DNA of 64,000 bases, taken from contig JAAAUF010000009.1 in NCBI GenBank assembly GCA_015499985.1, positions 34,320 through 98,319 on the forward strand, given 5' to 3'. The notes below the pieces were generated by a model that was not told the origin of the DNA, searched no databases, and saw only the letters and a program-made list of their open reading frames with translations. The DNA is from Haplosporangium gracile. Its lineage: Eukaryota; Mortierellomycota; Mortierellomycetes; Mortierellales; Mortierellaceae. Made by a program: the position numbers and the translations under genes. Below, piece by piece: positions 50,102 to 63,114 of the stretch (position 1 is the stretch's first letter; each line of letters starts with the position of its first letter).

Positions 50102-50142
50102 AAAGATGGGGGGTGAGAGACAACTGAAGGTCTCTCATCTTT
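50102..50142. other. Imperfect hairpin
   Basis: GAGAGAC (50115-50121) pairs with GTCTCTC (50130-50136) around an 8-nt loop. AAAGAT (50102-50107) pairs with ATCTTT (50137-50142) outside a G-rich bulge. The structure could form in RNA from either strand. Confidence 0.4.
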
Positions 50143-53100
50143 CCTTTCAAGTTGTAAATCAAAATATCGCCATTGTAACTATCAACCGGGACTCGCAAGA
50201 AAGAACAACAAGGTTATCGCAGCTCTTTTTATTTTATCTCTCGCTCACTCTCTCTACCTCGTCTAGCGTTTTGCCTCTTTAATCGTCGCTCTTTTCACTC
50301 ATCTTTTGCTTCTTCTTTCTTTGATCTACTGGTCTTTGCCCCTGGCAGGACGTTGCTCTAGGAGCAATTGAATGAGAGGAAGAGTGGTATGGCCTCATTA
50401 TGAACCACCTTGTATTGTTGTATTGTTGTGTCGTTGTTTGTTTTTGTTTTTCTTGTCATGACAAGACTCCGCATAATCTCTCAACAACGCCTTGTCCTCT
50501 TGGGCTCGCTGTAGAGTCTTGCATTATCTTTTCCCTATCCTTCCTCCTTGCTTTTTTTGTTGTTGTTGTTTTCTGTTGGTTGGTTGGTGGGCGGATGGGC
50601 TAATTGATTCTCTCTCTCCCGGTCTTCTTCTCTTGTTGTTATTTCACCTGTCATTTCCTTGATCGTGCCGCGAGATTGTAGGGTTTTTCTGCGGGAGGGC
50701 CATAAACGCTCGGACTTGTTTACAGTTTTGTTTTTTTTTCTCCCACCCAAAGCAGCAACCAGGAGGAGTAACAGAAGAAACAGACGCGCCTAAGCGTACT
50801 TCTCATCACATACAGGGTACCCTTGGCCTTCAATGCAAAGAGATCAACGGTCAACAATTGATTGTCATACCATGGGAAATAAATATATACATGTTCTTTT
50901 GCTCGGATGAGAAGAAGGAAGGATGCTGACACCGTACTAGTAAAGGTACATTCTTCTCCTTGATTGTTGCCGATGTTATTGTGGGAGTTTGCGAACAAAG
51001 AAACCACAAGAACAACACTAACAACAACTCAAACCAAAACAGATATAGAAAAAAATTGCTAACAAAGCGCGCGATTTCTTTTACAATCTCGGCCTCATCA
51101 AAAGGTACTTCCTTGGTCGTTTTTTTTATTTCTATTTGTTATGCATTTCAGTTTGTTGTTGTAGGATGACTCTGCATTGATTTCTTTTGTGTGTATGTAT
51201 GTACCTCTTGCTTTGTTTATGCAGGTTTCCGTTCCATCGGCCAGACTTTTTCTTTCCATCCTTCCTTTCATCTCTTTCATTTTTTTTTGTTTATTTGTTT
51301 ATTTGTTTATTTGATTGCTTCTTTCTATTGCATTCCTTCCAATATTTTCCCTCGGATGAATGAAATAAAAATGTATCTCTCTTTCCTTCTTTTGTTGTCG
51401 TCCTGAAGGGTACAGCCCAATGGATCACCCATCAGAAACAGGATCTCTTGTTCTGTTTGAAGCTGCTCGCTTGGCCTTACGAGAGACATGACTGACCTAG
51501 ACTATGAAGCAGGGGCACCATTCAATAACGTCCATCTTCATCTCGCGATGCTACTTGGAGCAATTGAGATGTTCCTCCTGGCCTCAGAAAAAGAGCGAGA
51601 TTGTGTCTGAGGGAGTGAAAGATAGAGACGAAAGGAGATGCGAATGCTAAAAGGCAAAGCAGGGAAGAGATAAAAAAAAAACACACAAAACGACAAGAGA
51701 CGGCTCACAATTTGTTTATTCTTCTTCTTTTCGTCCTTCGGTTGATGCGGAAATGGGAAGCGGACGTGGAAGTGAGAGTACTTGGTGATCCTTGTTATCA
51801 AGATCATCATCGCAACCGGCATGGACCTGTTTTACACAACAAGGGAGAAAGAAAGAAACGTAAGGGTCTATAGTCGTATAGAGCATATGCATCTTCAAAT
51901 TCAAGAAGACGAGGATACGAGTTTAAAAATAAAAACAACAAAAAGGGCCTACCCGCTCTCAAGAAAGATAGAAAGTTGAGTACAATCGTTTATCGCATTA
52001 TCCTTTGCATGAAAGAACATCTTTTGCTTTTGTTTTTTTTGTTTTGTCTTTCTCCACCCACATTTGTTCAATATCGCTTTGAGGCCTGGCCATCTGTATG
52101 TAATGCCTTGTTTTTCTATTGTGCTCTTCAACAAAAACGAGCCTTTTTACCTTCTCTCTCTCTCTCTCTCTCTCTGTTGCTTGGGGGAAAAGCAGAAATC
52201 AAATGTCGAGAGCACTTTTTTTTTTTTTGCTTTTGTCCCATTTCGACATTTATGATTATGTTTTCTTTTTGTCCCTATGTGGGACAAGAGCCTGATTGGA
52301 CGATGGTATCCTCCATCATCAATTCATATCTGACCAGGCACCAAAGGAACCACAATGCTCTGCTCGATTCCTTTTCATCCACTCCCTGATTCCTTTTTCT
52401 CCCGCTGAACAACCAACCGCCTGTAATACCCAGCAAAAAAAAAAAATATATACCCTACTGACATTCGCGCTCGGTAGTTTTTTCTTAGTAGGGGTAGGTA
52501 GGGGTAGGAAAGAAGGGAGTTGGAAAAAAAGAGTTATTGTTGACGTTCAATTAGTCTAGCATATTTTTCTTTATTGTTGTCGTTGACTTAGCACTGATTG
52601 CAAATGGAAATCCGATGGGTCATCCCTCCTCAAAGCACGAGGACTTCACTCAACCCCTCAATTCCTTCGCCTCTGCCTCTCTCTCCCTCTCTCCTCCGAG
52701 ATTATTTTCTTTTTCCATGGACTCGAAATCATAAAAAAATAATTTTTCGGCTCCGCTCATCCTGTTGTTGTCGTTATCAGCAAGCGAAGCACCTTATGCA
52801 CGAAAAAGCTGCTGTAGTTGCGGGGTACTGTATACATAACCTGAATTGCTTGTGATAGATTGTCCAATGATCAAAAAAGAGTGTGTAGAAAGAACATATC
52901 CTTCTCCGAACGTTATGCACCAGCGCATCCTGAGAAAAAGTGAAAGTGAGTAGCTCCATCTTTCCTTTCTCTCCTTTCTCAAGTGAGCACAAGACATGAA
53001 ATGATTCTGGTTTCTATCTGTCTATGGTTGCTAATTGTTTTTCTCCCACGGATCCCCAGTTCACTTTGTGTTCTTATACTCTAGAGGTGTTTTTTTTTCT

Positions 53101-56015
53101 TACTCTTGAAAATATGAGTTTGGTGCCAGGGCAGAGTAAATGAGCCAAATCTTTGAGCACGCAACAACAACAAGGAGAAGAGAGCTTCTATAATTCTTCA
53201 GGATTCAAGATACCGCCTTTTCGTCAGCTGCATACACTCATCGATAACTAACGCTTATTTTTTTCCGCTGATGCCATCTTCAATCTTTTACTGTGCAGCA
53301 AGTCAAAGAGCAGATCCAACTCTCTGGTTTTTTTTTTTTTTTTTTTTTCTAAACAGAAATAAGGAGATATCACAATATCATATTTCAAACACGATAACCA
53401 CTTTAGACTGAACTTGACGATCCGTGGCACACATTCAGAGAAAGACAATAAAAGTGCTCATATTACAAGTCCAGCTTATCAGTGAGGACAGCCATGCTGG
53501 CGATGGTGCCATAATACTATATTTTATTGAATAAGAGTAGTCGTAATAGACTGAACTGACAGGCCATATCCCCTTTCTCCCTTCCCCCACTAGGTAAAAT
53601 CGAGCAAGTCCATTGGGTGTGTGAACCTTGCTTTTGCTTGGCTCTGGCCTAAAAAAAATCCAAAGTCCTCCACAAAAAAAGAATAAACAGGTGGGGTGAG
53701 TCGAAGGGAAACCCAGGGGAGTTACCTCGATTCAGTCACTTTTCAACAAAATCAGTACTCTAATCTGGACATTTTTATAACAAGAAAACAAAAGCCGAAA
53801 ACCGGTTGCCCTTGCCTATGGAGACAGCTCTGAAAAAAAGGGCGATCGGACTTCTTCATTTTTTTTTTTTTTTTTTTGCAGCACACGGAACACACGATTA
53901 GAGAGAAAGTTTCTTTTCTTGTTGTTCTTTTTTTATGTACCCTCTTCCCCCCGCTTCGTAGGCATTGAGAAAAGAAAACTATCATCATAGAACAAAGAAG
54001 AGAACAAAGTGGAAAGACAGAATCAAGGGTTTGCTATATTGATATTTAGTTAAAGAGACACTCGACTATAAAACAGTACTATCCAAGTTAATAATGAAAC
54101 AGCTTTGCATATATTCTAGAGTTTGACAAGGGAGAAAACAGAGTCATCATCCGTCGCAGTCCTCCAAAAGTGGACCCAGGAGAGAAAGTAGTTTAGGTAA
54201 GAAAAGGAAGAAGAAGAAGGAGGGACCACCGTACAGTACACACTAGACCTTTCTCCGGACAAAAATAAAGAACCGTTGACAACCTAAAACCTGGAGCTAG
54301 GGCGATGAGCGACTGATATGATTGACTTCACTGATAAAGTCTGGAACAAGTTCCTGGGACTAAGTCATCAGGAATGAATTGTCGGTCTCATCATTAAGGA
54401 GAGCAATGAGAGGGGAGGGGAGCCATTCCTTTTGACAGATAAAGAGACCAAACTTGTGGGGTGAGCAAAAGCAAGGAGGGGGGTTTCGTGGATGGGGTGT
54501 TTGAAAGACGGTGGCTATGTACGAGAGATCAAAAAGTTTTCCAAAGCTTTCTTCTGGATACAAGGTATCACCAATCCGAGAACGCCCACGTAGCGACGAA
54601 AATACGAGGTTCTTTTTACTCTTCTTTCCTCGGATGCAGTCTAATTAGTCCTGTTGTCCGAGGTAGCAGACTCCTGCGCATGCAGCCATCATAAACGTAA
54701 CAACAAGAACTACGCTCACAATCTCGGCTGACTCTCTGGCTAAACTGGCGGTACTGCATTGATCCTAAGAGCATGGATAAGGACGATTAATGAGTGGATG
54801 GAAGAGGGGAGTTGACGGAAGAAGAGTCATAAGAGAAAGGCGGGAGTTTGAACAGGAGAAGTATGGGTGTGGTAAGCTATCCATCGTCGTTATTGACGAT
54901 TTGTTTTTTTTTTGGGCGCGCGCATCACACAGATACATACATGCCATGCACACTCTGTTTGTGTAAGTATTATTGATTATGTATTTTACGTCCTTTTTTC
55001 CACAGATCCACCCCGCCACGCCCTCCTGTCTGAACTGTCTGGCCCTGTTGCCCCTCTCTTCTTTTTTTCTCGAAATGAGATTGGCTCAGATAAAATTCGC
55101 CTGTTTTGGTTGTATCCGTGGGCATGAGCCCAGTTTTCCTTATCTTTTTTTTTTTGTGGGCGATGCAGAATGACCATGGACCTCTCTTTTTTTTATTTTT
55201 ATTTTTATTTTTTTTTCGTACGTGGATTTTCAATTCCCGACATAATAAAATCAAACGACATGATGCATGGTATTTTTTAGTCATGCGAGCTTTACAAGCC
55301 ATAAAGATTATGTCACCGGAGATGAGAGGCAAGTGTGAGTTGTAGTAGGGGCTCATCGTTTTGGTGGCAATTACAAGCAAGTTCACCCTTACACAATGTA
55401 GCCTAACTCGTCTCGCCAAACAACCTTGACATTGGCCGGTCGCCAAAGGGAATCATTTGCAAGTTAGAGATGATACTTAAAGCCAAGTACTTGTACTCGC
55501 CATCATCATCAACGTCTCGCATCGCTTGACCAGCACACGTTGCTTTTTCTTGTCAATGAAACTGCCGTCTTGAATCCAGATCATTATCATAGTCGACTAT
55601 CGAACGAGCGAGACAAAATCGAATCTCGCTCCTCCAAGTTCCTCTCACGTCTCGATTACAGAATCATTATCAATTTACTGTTGTTGTACTGCACATCTCC
55701 ACATCCCACCCCTTTTCTTCTCATGTTTTCTATCCTTGTTAAAAAAAAAAAAAGGAGAGTGAAAAAAGGAAAGTTGGATTTGAACATACTCTTCGTGATG
55801 ACAGAGAAAAGAGAAACGGGTTACGACTGTGCAAGTGTTCACTCTACTCTATCCTTCATCTTAGGTTCAAGAAAACCTAGATCAAGAAAAAAGCAAAAAA
55901 AAAAAAAGAGCAGCATGACACCTTTTGCAGCTCATGTTCATTCATAACTTAACTCCAAATTCCTTCTTGCATTGCACCAATCGTCGATCACCGGAGGGCA
56001 CTATTTTTTGCAAGG

Positions 56016-56018
<3 letters not shown>

Positions 56019-56055
<37 letters not shown>
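56019..56055 (+). repeat. (GA)n microsatellite
   Basis: Uninterrupted GA dinucleotide tract in the gene-free interval. Confidence 0.9.
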
Positions 56056-56058
<3 letters not shown>

Positions 56059-56956
56059 AGAGCCGGATTGTGGCTCTCAGGACACAAAAATGAGCTGTTT
56101 GTATCCATGGAAAACCAAAAACGGAGAAAAAAAATAATCAAAGACCGACAAAGCAGTACTGAGGACAATGAAGAGGGAGGAAAAATTGGTTCTTGTTTTG
56201 TGCCTGCGGACTTGCCTTGCCCTGACCATGGTCCTGGCCTTCTATTCCATTCTCTCATCTCGCCAATGCATCTGTTTGGTTCATGAGGTAGATGCAACCC
56301 CTAAAGTGCTCCACTCACGCAAATCAGAGAAACGTAAACATAAGCAATTCGTAAGGAAGGTTACTGATGACTAGACTCTCACTTGTCCCTGCCACCACCA
56401 GCCGCCAGACCATCTAAGGTGTGAGCTAGAGAGATGAAAAAGGTATCGTTGTCTTTGTATGATTTTTTTTTTCATGCCTTGTTTGGCCCTTTTTCTTCTG
56501 ACTGCTTTGATTTCCTATCTGTTGACGCCCGTTGGCCTTGAAGTTGAAGGATGAAAAGGGATAATGATTCATTTGGGAGTATAGAACGGAGTTCCACTTC
56601 TATTTTCTTCATCCCTTCACTGTTGTGTGGTGCGCCTGTGTGGATGTGCGCTTAAGTTTGTTTAAGCCTACTAAGCCGGTCCAGCACAAGCAGCAAAAAA
56701 AAAAAGGACGCAAAAATTCATCTTGTGCAACCAACCTCTGTGCTCAGTTCGCAGTTCGATATCATATCGCACCTTATCCGATTTCCTTGTGATCAGGTTT
56801 GGGCAGGAAAAATCATGAGTCGATCAAGAAAGGGTTAGCCTTCCCTTGCTCGCTCCTTCGCTTTTTTAACTGACCCACGCACTTTTCCTTGGCCGACAGT
56901 CGAGGTGGGGAGGTCAGAGTACTACTCTATGGCAACACACAAACATAAACACAAAC

Positions 56957-57028
56957 AGAGAGAGAGAGAGAGAGAGTTAGGGAGAGAAAGAGTTAGAGAG
57001 AGAGAGAGAGTTAGAGAGAGAGAGAGAT
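56957..57028 (+). repeat. Compound (GA)n tract with TTAG interruptions
   Basis: GA tract broken by four TTAG elements, about 70 nt. It translates to Ser/Leu repeats on the minus strand and is not coding. Confidence 0.85.
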
Positions 57029-57413
57029 GAAATGAGATGGGCGATGATGGTACACAAACAAAAATGCACCAACACACACACGCACACACATACAAAACAC
57101 TGTCCATGTACCGTTTTTCTAACGTTTCTTTGCCACGGCGCAAAAACAAAAAAAATAAATTACTTTTCTTGGCTGTTTGGTACCAAAGCGCCATTGTTTT
57201 CTATTTATTTTTCTTCTTGTTCTTGTTTTGCTGATCGAGAGGTCGGGTGGCAGCGGTGGATGGAGAGCAAAGTTGTTTTTTTAGGGTGCCTACTTCTTTT
57301 TTTCTTGGAGAAAGAGCCATCACGCTGTCTGTTTTGTGCATCGTTCTTCATTTTGTTGCATGGTTTTCATTCGGTTTAGTTCCTCTTCACTCTTAATTAT
57401 GCTCCTGTCACAT

Positions 57414-57441
57414 TCTCTCTCTCTCTCTCTCTCTCTCTCTT
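57414..57441 (+). repeat. (TC)n microsatellite
   Basis: Uninterrupted TC tract, complementary in sense to the GA tracts about 0.4-1.4 kb to its left. Confidence 0.9.
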
Positions 57442-60290
57442 GCTTTCGCTCATCTTTTCTTCTTTAAAGCTCAATGAACCGATGACCAAGTCCTGCTTGC
57501 TGCCATATGAGAAAAACACATAAAAACAAACATGCAAGCAAACCTACAACCAAACTCTAGAAAGAGGGGTGCCTAGGCCCCCACCACCCACCACCAGGGA
57601 GATCTGACCAGCAGAAAGCAAAAAAAAAAGATCCTCAACAAACAAAACGTCGAAATTGCTCTTGGGTGATGAGTATTTGGTGACCCAGCTCAAGCTCAGC
57701 TCTCTTTCCTCTCACTTTGTTTTGGGTTGACCGTTGGAGGAGTTTTTTTTTTATTTTTTTGCTCCGTGGTTCAAGAAATGTAAGGACATCGGAGGATCAA
57801 ATTCCTCCAGTCATCGTAAGAATAGGTGTATGTCTGTATCTGTGTTTCGACCCGTTGGCTCGTTTACACAAAAAAGACGGCGTCCCGTTCCTTATAGGGA
57901 GTGTGGGAGAGTTGCCGCTGCCGAACGGTGTATCCATGTTGAATGCACCCTCCCAGTCCCCAGTCGGAAATATAAAAAAAATACTGGGGCCAGGCCTCAC
58001 CAATTACATGGACATTGAAGGGCAACTCAGCGAAACTGATAGGCTTCACTTTCTGAATGGTGTCCCCATCGTCGTACCTTTCAGCGCTCTTCACCCGCAT
58101 TTTTGTGTATCTTCGACAAACAGCGATCAAAGTCGATGGCCATCGTCATTCATCACCCTCCCGCCGTTTTTTCACCTTGCGCCCCCCTCCTCATACCTTC
58201 GTGCCTTCGTGTCTCTATGCTTTCGCTTTTATCGTGTCCTTCATTCTACGAGCCCGTTCTATTTTGGTTCGTTTTTTTCCTTGACCATTCCATTCCTACG
58301 TAGCGCTGGATATTCAGTTTGTTTGCTGACTTTTTTTTTCAACCCATATCTATATACCTGTCAAGTATCGATCATATCCTATTCCCCCTCGGAGTCTCTA
58401 GAAGATAACGAAAAACAAAACAAATTGAGAAGGACCCAATTGCCTGTACACACATGGATAGATGATGACGATTGTGTATCTGTATCACTAATGTATTGTT
58501 CCCAGCGGCACATCAAAGGCTCGCATTAGAGGTAATTAGGAGTACTTCTCCCCTTCCCATCATTTGTCGCCGCCTTATTTTTTCTTTCTTGGAGTTGCCC
58601 TTAAATCTCCTTTCTTCAATGCCGTCTTGAACTGTAAGCAAAACATGTTAGCAAAGAGTTTGTACTTAAAAAAAAAAAAATTAGTACTTGGCTGTTTGGA
58701 CAAAAAAAGACAGACTATTGGGTTCACAAAGGACCAGAAGGAAAAGATGAGAGAGGGAGGAAAGGCCAAGAAAGAAAAATTAAAAAGTCGAGATCCTCGG
58801 TCGAGGAGGAATGATTGTACGACATTCTGTGTGGGGGGAGGAAGGACAAGAATCGAGAGCGATATCCAACAAACACAAACACACCTCTTACACACAGAAA
58901 GATAAACAGAGAGAAAGTTGAGAGAGAGTGAGCCATGGGCGTCAGGCAATCAGACAGACCCAAACAAAGAGAGAAACCAGACATCTGTCTGTTTATTCTA
59001 CTCCTCGACATGCAAAAACTAAACCCAAGCAAGCAAACTTGAAATTGTTGTTTATTTGGAATAGGTAAATAAGTAAAGAAGGTTGGGATCATATCCAGTC
59101 AAAGGAAGGAGACAACAAATGCCCGAGAAACCATATCGATGAATAATGAGATGGATGAGGAGCAGGAAGATATTTCTGCCTTGGCAGTTGGTTGGTGAAG
59201 TGGATGGATGGGTGGGTTCACAGGTGACATGAAAGAAATAGCAAACCAATAAAACAATAAAAACAACAACAACAACAACAATAAACGGGCAACCGTTACG
59301 CCCGCGGCACGGCATGAAAAGGAACAACGAGGAAGGAAGGAGGGGAGGAGCGCATGTTTGCTTTGATCGGACAGTTCAGTGCAGTTTTGTTTAATCGATG
59401 GGTCACAATGGTGCTTCATCAATGAATGTACCACGAGAAGTTGAGCGAAAATAGGTGGCGATGTGCATGGACATACATTGATCTCGCATACATCCATGCA
59501 AAGCAACAGAACTGCCACTTCTCACCTTGCACTTGAAAGTATATGAAATGAGAATGTGATTTTTCTGCTCGAGATGTATTGAACAGCGACAACCGCAATA
59601 GCGACAGCGGCAGCACCAACAACAAGAAAGGAAGCGAGTAATGAATGAAAGTGTGTTTTGCTCCCTCTCACTCACTCACACATTCTCTTTCAATATGGCT
59701 GAAAGCCAATTTCTTTTTTCAGTATTGAAAACTCACTTATCCATGAAGTAAGCGGACGTTAATATCTACCCGTCATAGGAGGAGAGGTTACTATTCAGTC
59801 AATCAGCCAATTAGTCAATCGAGAAGCGAACGCAGTCCGTCTAGTCCCCTCTCTTCCTTGAGTTCGTTCGTTCGTTCGGCCAAAGGGTAATAATGAAAGG
59901 AAAAAAATAGGGGCAAGCGTTTGTTGTTAATTGTAAGGCCAAGAAGGTTTTCTTTGCCTTTGTGCCCCCTTCCAGCGGACTTTGGATATGGAAAGTGTAC
60001 GGATTAAATTAACTCGATCTTCCTTTACAAACGGCCGGGCCCTAATATATATATTCCTATGTGTTTGCCCCGCCCTGCATTTTCTTTTTTCTCTTTTTTT
60101 CTTTTCTTCACCTCCAGGTCCCTTTTGTTGCTCCCTCCCCCTCCCATTGTCTACACATACTTTTTGTACCTTTTCTCTTACTTATCCTTATTACTACTCA
60201 CTTCATACATCTTACCGTCCTCCCTTTACCTTCCTATCTCCAACACCATCCACCACCCTCGTTTCTCACTTCCTCACAACTTTACTCAAC

Positions 60291-62217
60291 ATGAAACTCT
60301 CCGATCCTTTGGCCCAGGTCATTGTGGTGGTACGTCCTCAACCTCTATCTCTCTCTCTCCTCGATACTCACATTCGCACTCACACTTCACCAACCAACCA
60401 ACCAACCAACCAACCAGACTTGTACCTACAGGAACACCCTCGAAACACATTCACTTTTATTCTCTATATCCCAGCACACAGATTACACTCGCTCGCCCCT
60501 ACACATTTCACTTGGCTCGACAGCAAAACTCGGCGCTCCTTCGACCCTTCCTTCTTCCAGCTCACACGCATATTCGACGCCCCCTTCCAGACACTCTCAA
60601 TCCCCTCTCATCGTCCTCTTTTTCTCCTATTGCTCTCATTTGCGCAAAAAGCACAATCGATATCGATGTCAATCTGCATGAAATGAACCTACAGTCAACC
60701 CAACCCAGAAGCAAACCCGTGACCTGACCTGATCGTTCATTTTCTTTTTCATATATTTTTCTTACTCCACTACAATCTCATCTCTCCCTATCTCCACAAA
60801 ATTCTAATTAAAATAGGGCATTATTTGTTTCTGCTGTCCAGGCATGTTCAATGCCCTGCAGGGAACAGGATCCTACGGTCTCAGCTCCAAGGACTCTGAT
60901 GTCGGTAACCACGCCTCGACCGCCCTCTCCTGCGTCTTTGCCATCTCCTCCCTCTTTGCCGGTGCCCTCTTTAACATCTTTGGTCACCGTCTCCTTCTCA
61001 TCATCGGTGGTCTGACCTACTGTCTCTATGTCGGATCCTTCTTGGCCTACCACTACATCACCTCGATCGTTTTTGTGGTCATTGCTTCGTGCCTGCTCGG
61101 TATCGGTGCTGGTTGGCTGTGGTGCGCCCAGGGTGCCGTCATGATGGGTTACCCCGAGGAGGGTGACAAGGGCAAGTACTTTGCCATCTTCTGGGCCATC
61201 TTCAACTGTGGTGGTGTCATTGGTAACGTTATTCCCCTGGTCCTCCAATGGAACGACCCCGACGCCGGTGGTGCCAGCACAGGTGCCTATGGAACCTACA
61301 TGGTCGTCATGGTCATTGGTGCCCTTCTTTCCCTTCTGCTGTTGCCTACCTCCAAGGTCTTCCGTAGGGATGGCTCCAACGTTGTCCGTGTCCGCTACTC
61401 GAGTCCCACCTCCGAGTTGATCTCGGTTTTTAAGCTCTTCTTGGACTGGCGTATGTTGTGCCTGATCCCCATGTTCTTCACCTCCAACTGGATCTACACC
61501 TACCAGTTCAACGCCGTCAACGCCTTCAACTTCACCATCCGTACGCGTGCCATGAACTCAATGTTTTACTGGTTGGCCCAGATTTTTGCTTCGATCGCCT
61601 ATGGTCAATTCTTGGACAAGCGCGAGTGGTCCCGTCCCAAGCGTGCCCGCTATGGCCTTGCCCTTTTGACCTTGTTGCTCGCTGGAACCTGGGCTGGAGG
61701 ATTCTTCTTCCAGCGCACGTTTGGTCCCCGCAACAACAACGCCGTCCTGGGCGAGAACGGTATTGACTTGATCAAGAACCCCGAGGACTTTAACCATATC
61801 GATCTGGTCACCGATACCAAGGATTTCATTGGCCCCTTCTTCCTCTACGTCGCTTACGGAGTTATTGATGCCATGTACCAGGGTTTCTCGTACTGGTTGA
61901 TGGGAGCCTTGACCAACGATACCAACCAGGCTGCCCGTTTCGCTGGTTTCTACAAGTTTGTCCAGAACTTGGGAGGTGTCCTTGCCCCCGTTGTCCAGAC
62001 CTCGATCATTGGTAACGGACCCTCTAGCGGATACAATGCCGTTCACGCCCAGACCCGCGGCATGGGCGAGTTCTTTGTCTGTGTTGTCTTGGTCGGTCTT
62101 GGTGTGCTTTGTGCTGTCCCTGTTGCCTTCAGGGCTGTTCAGGAGCACACCATCGAGGAGGGCGACGACATAATCGAGCTCGGCGACAAGCAGGAGCTCT
62201 ACGACGGCAAGAACTAA
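60291..62217 (+). CDS. UNC93-like major facilitator membrane protein
   Basis: Two exons (60291-60329, 60817-62217) give 479 residues. The first exon ends in VIVV; the second begins GIICFCCPGMFNALQG, restoring the first membrane helix and the CPGMFNAL signature of fungal UNC93/DUF895 proteins. About eleven or twelve hydrophobic helices follow, with typical MFS loops (GHRLLL, GAGWLWCAQGAVMMGYPEE, FFTSNWIYTYQFNAVNAFNF, RTRAMNS). Transport or regulatory activity is not established for this fungal group; animal UNC93 proteins modulate K+ channels or traffic Toll-like receptors. The C-terminus is acidic (HTIEEGDDIIELGDK). Codon use is strongly biased to C-ending codons, suggesting high expression. 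The 487-nt intron contains a CCAA repeat (60391-60416). An AT-rich TATATATATT stretch lies near 60049, ~240 nt upstream. Confidence 0.9.
60391..60416 (+). repeat. (CCAA)n repeat in UNC93-like intron
   Basis: Six CCAA/ACCA units inside the single intron of the UNC93-like gene. Confidence 0.85.
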
Positions 62218-63114
62218 AAAATAATAATATCTTGTTCAGCTTTCATTCTCCTTTTCTTCACTCTCACTTTTTGTACATTTTGTTGTTGCACCTTTCCTAC
62301 ACTTTCAGTTCTTACCCTAATGTCATACTACCCCTTCCACCCACATCCATTCATCCATCCATCCATCCATCCATCCATCCTACCATATTTTTTTTTTCTT
62401 TTCATCAAGCACAAAAAATAAACCATGCCTTGTACAGATTGCCCATGCTTTTTTTGGTCTTTCGCACCTGTGTTTGTTACGACGTGAGCTTATGCATGCA
62501 ATGTTTCTTGCTGCGGTTAAGAGGGAAAGAGGGCTGTGGTGCGTAGAAAGTGGCAATGGAAGAAAAGGATTACCCAGGTCCTTGTTGCTTGTTTTGCTCC
62601 GTCATTGGTGTCGGTCGGGAATGCCAAGCGCCGGAAAACAACGTGCAACGCAAACAACAAATCCTTTTTTAGCCATGTAAAAATCAGCGCAACGGCACAC
62701 TTGTGCGAGGAGAGCCAGTGACATCAAAGAGGAGTAGGACAAGTCGACAAAAAATATCACGAAAGCTAAAAATACCTTTGGACAAAAGAAATTTCGATTG
62801 TATTTTTGTCCACCTGGACAAGCTGCACAGGGGAGGCGTGGCAAAGGAGGTAATGTAAGGAGGATCGCTTTGGTTTTTTTTGTTCCTTTTCGCATCATCG
62901 TTGGATGGACAGATAGCTTTATCAATCAACCATGGCACCTTGGCAAACATAAATGCATAAGAAAGGAAAAGATTTAAAAGGTATTTCACTCTACCCGCAT
63001 CTTTTCTTTTCTTGTTTTCTTCTTTCTTTTCAACTTTCATACTCACATACAATCACCAAGAACTCACTCGCCAATTGCTATCCTTTTCTCACAAGAAAAT
63101 ACTCGCATATTAAA
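62218..63114. other. Intergenic region, UNC93-like / WW-domain gene
   Basis: 3' flank of the UNC93-like gene, with a (CATC)n tract at 62352-62380, and promoter of the WW-domain gene. No coding exon is supported. Confidence 0.6.
62352..62380 (+). repeat. (CATC)n tetranucleotide repeat
   Basis: Seven CATC/ATCC units about 135 nt beyond the UNC93-like stop codon, probably in the 3' UTR or just past it. Confidence 0.9.

Larger units (their letters stand above)
48552..60290. other. 11.7-kb interval without supportable genes
   Basis: This interval lies between the divergent bHLH and UNC93-like genes. I looked in all six frames for splice-connected exons with recognisable protein patterns and found none; open frames here are short or built from translated homopolymers. 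The longest is a 270-codon plus-strand frame at 57717-58529 with no family resemblance. Sequence is rich in poly-A/T runs, CT/GA tracts (56019-56055, 56957-57028, 57414-57441), a (CTTT)n tract (49405-49433), an (ACA)n tract (49104-49132), three copies of GTTTATTT (51289-51312) and one assembly gap. No tRNA, 5S, or spliceosomal RNA signature was recognised. It may be regulatory DNA for the transcription factor, noncoding transcription units, or a structural chromosomal region. Confidence 0.6.

Noticed and set aside
56957..57194. Ser/Leu repeat protein on the minus strand
   Set aside because: It is only the translation of the (GA)n/TTAG microsatellite.
60059..60727. Plus-strand frames of 222-234 codons before the UNC93-like exon
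   Set aside because: They read through the leader and the intron. Splicing 60329 to 60817 restores the conserved first membrane helix.
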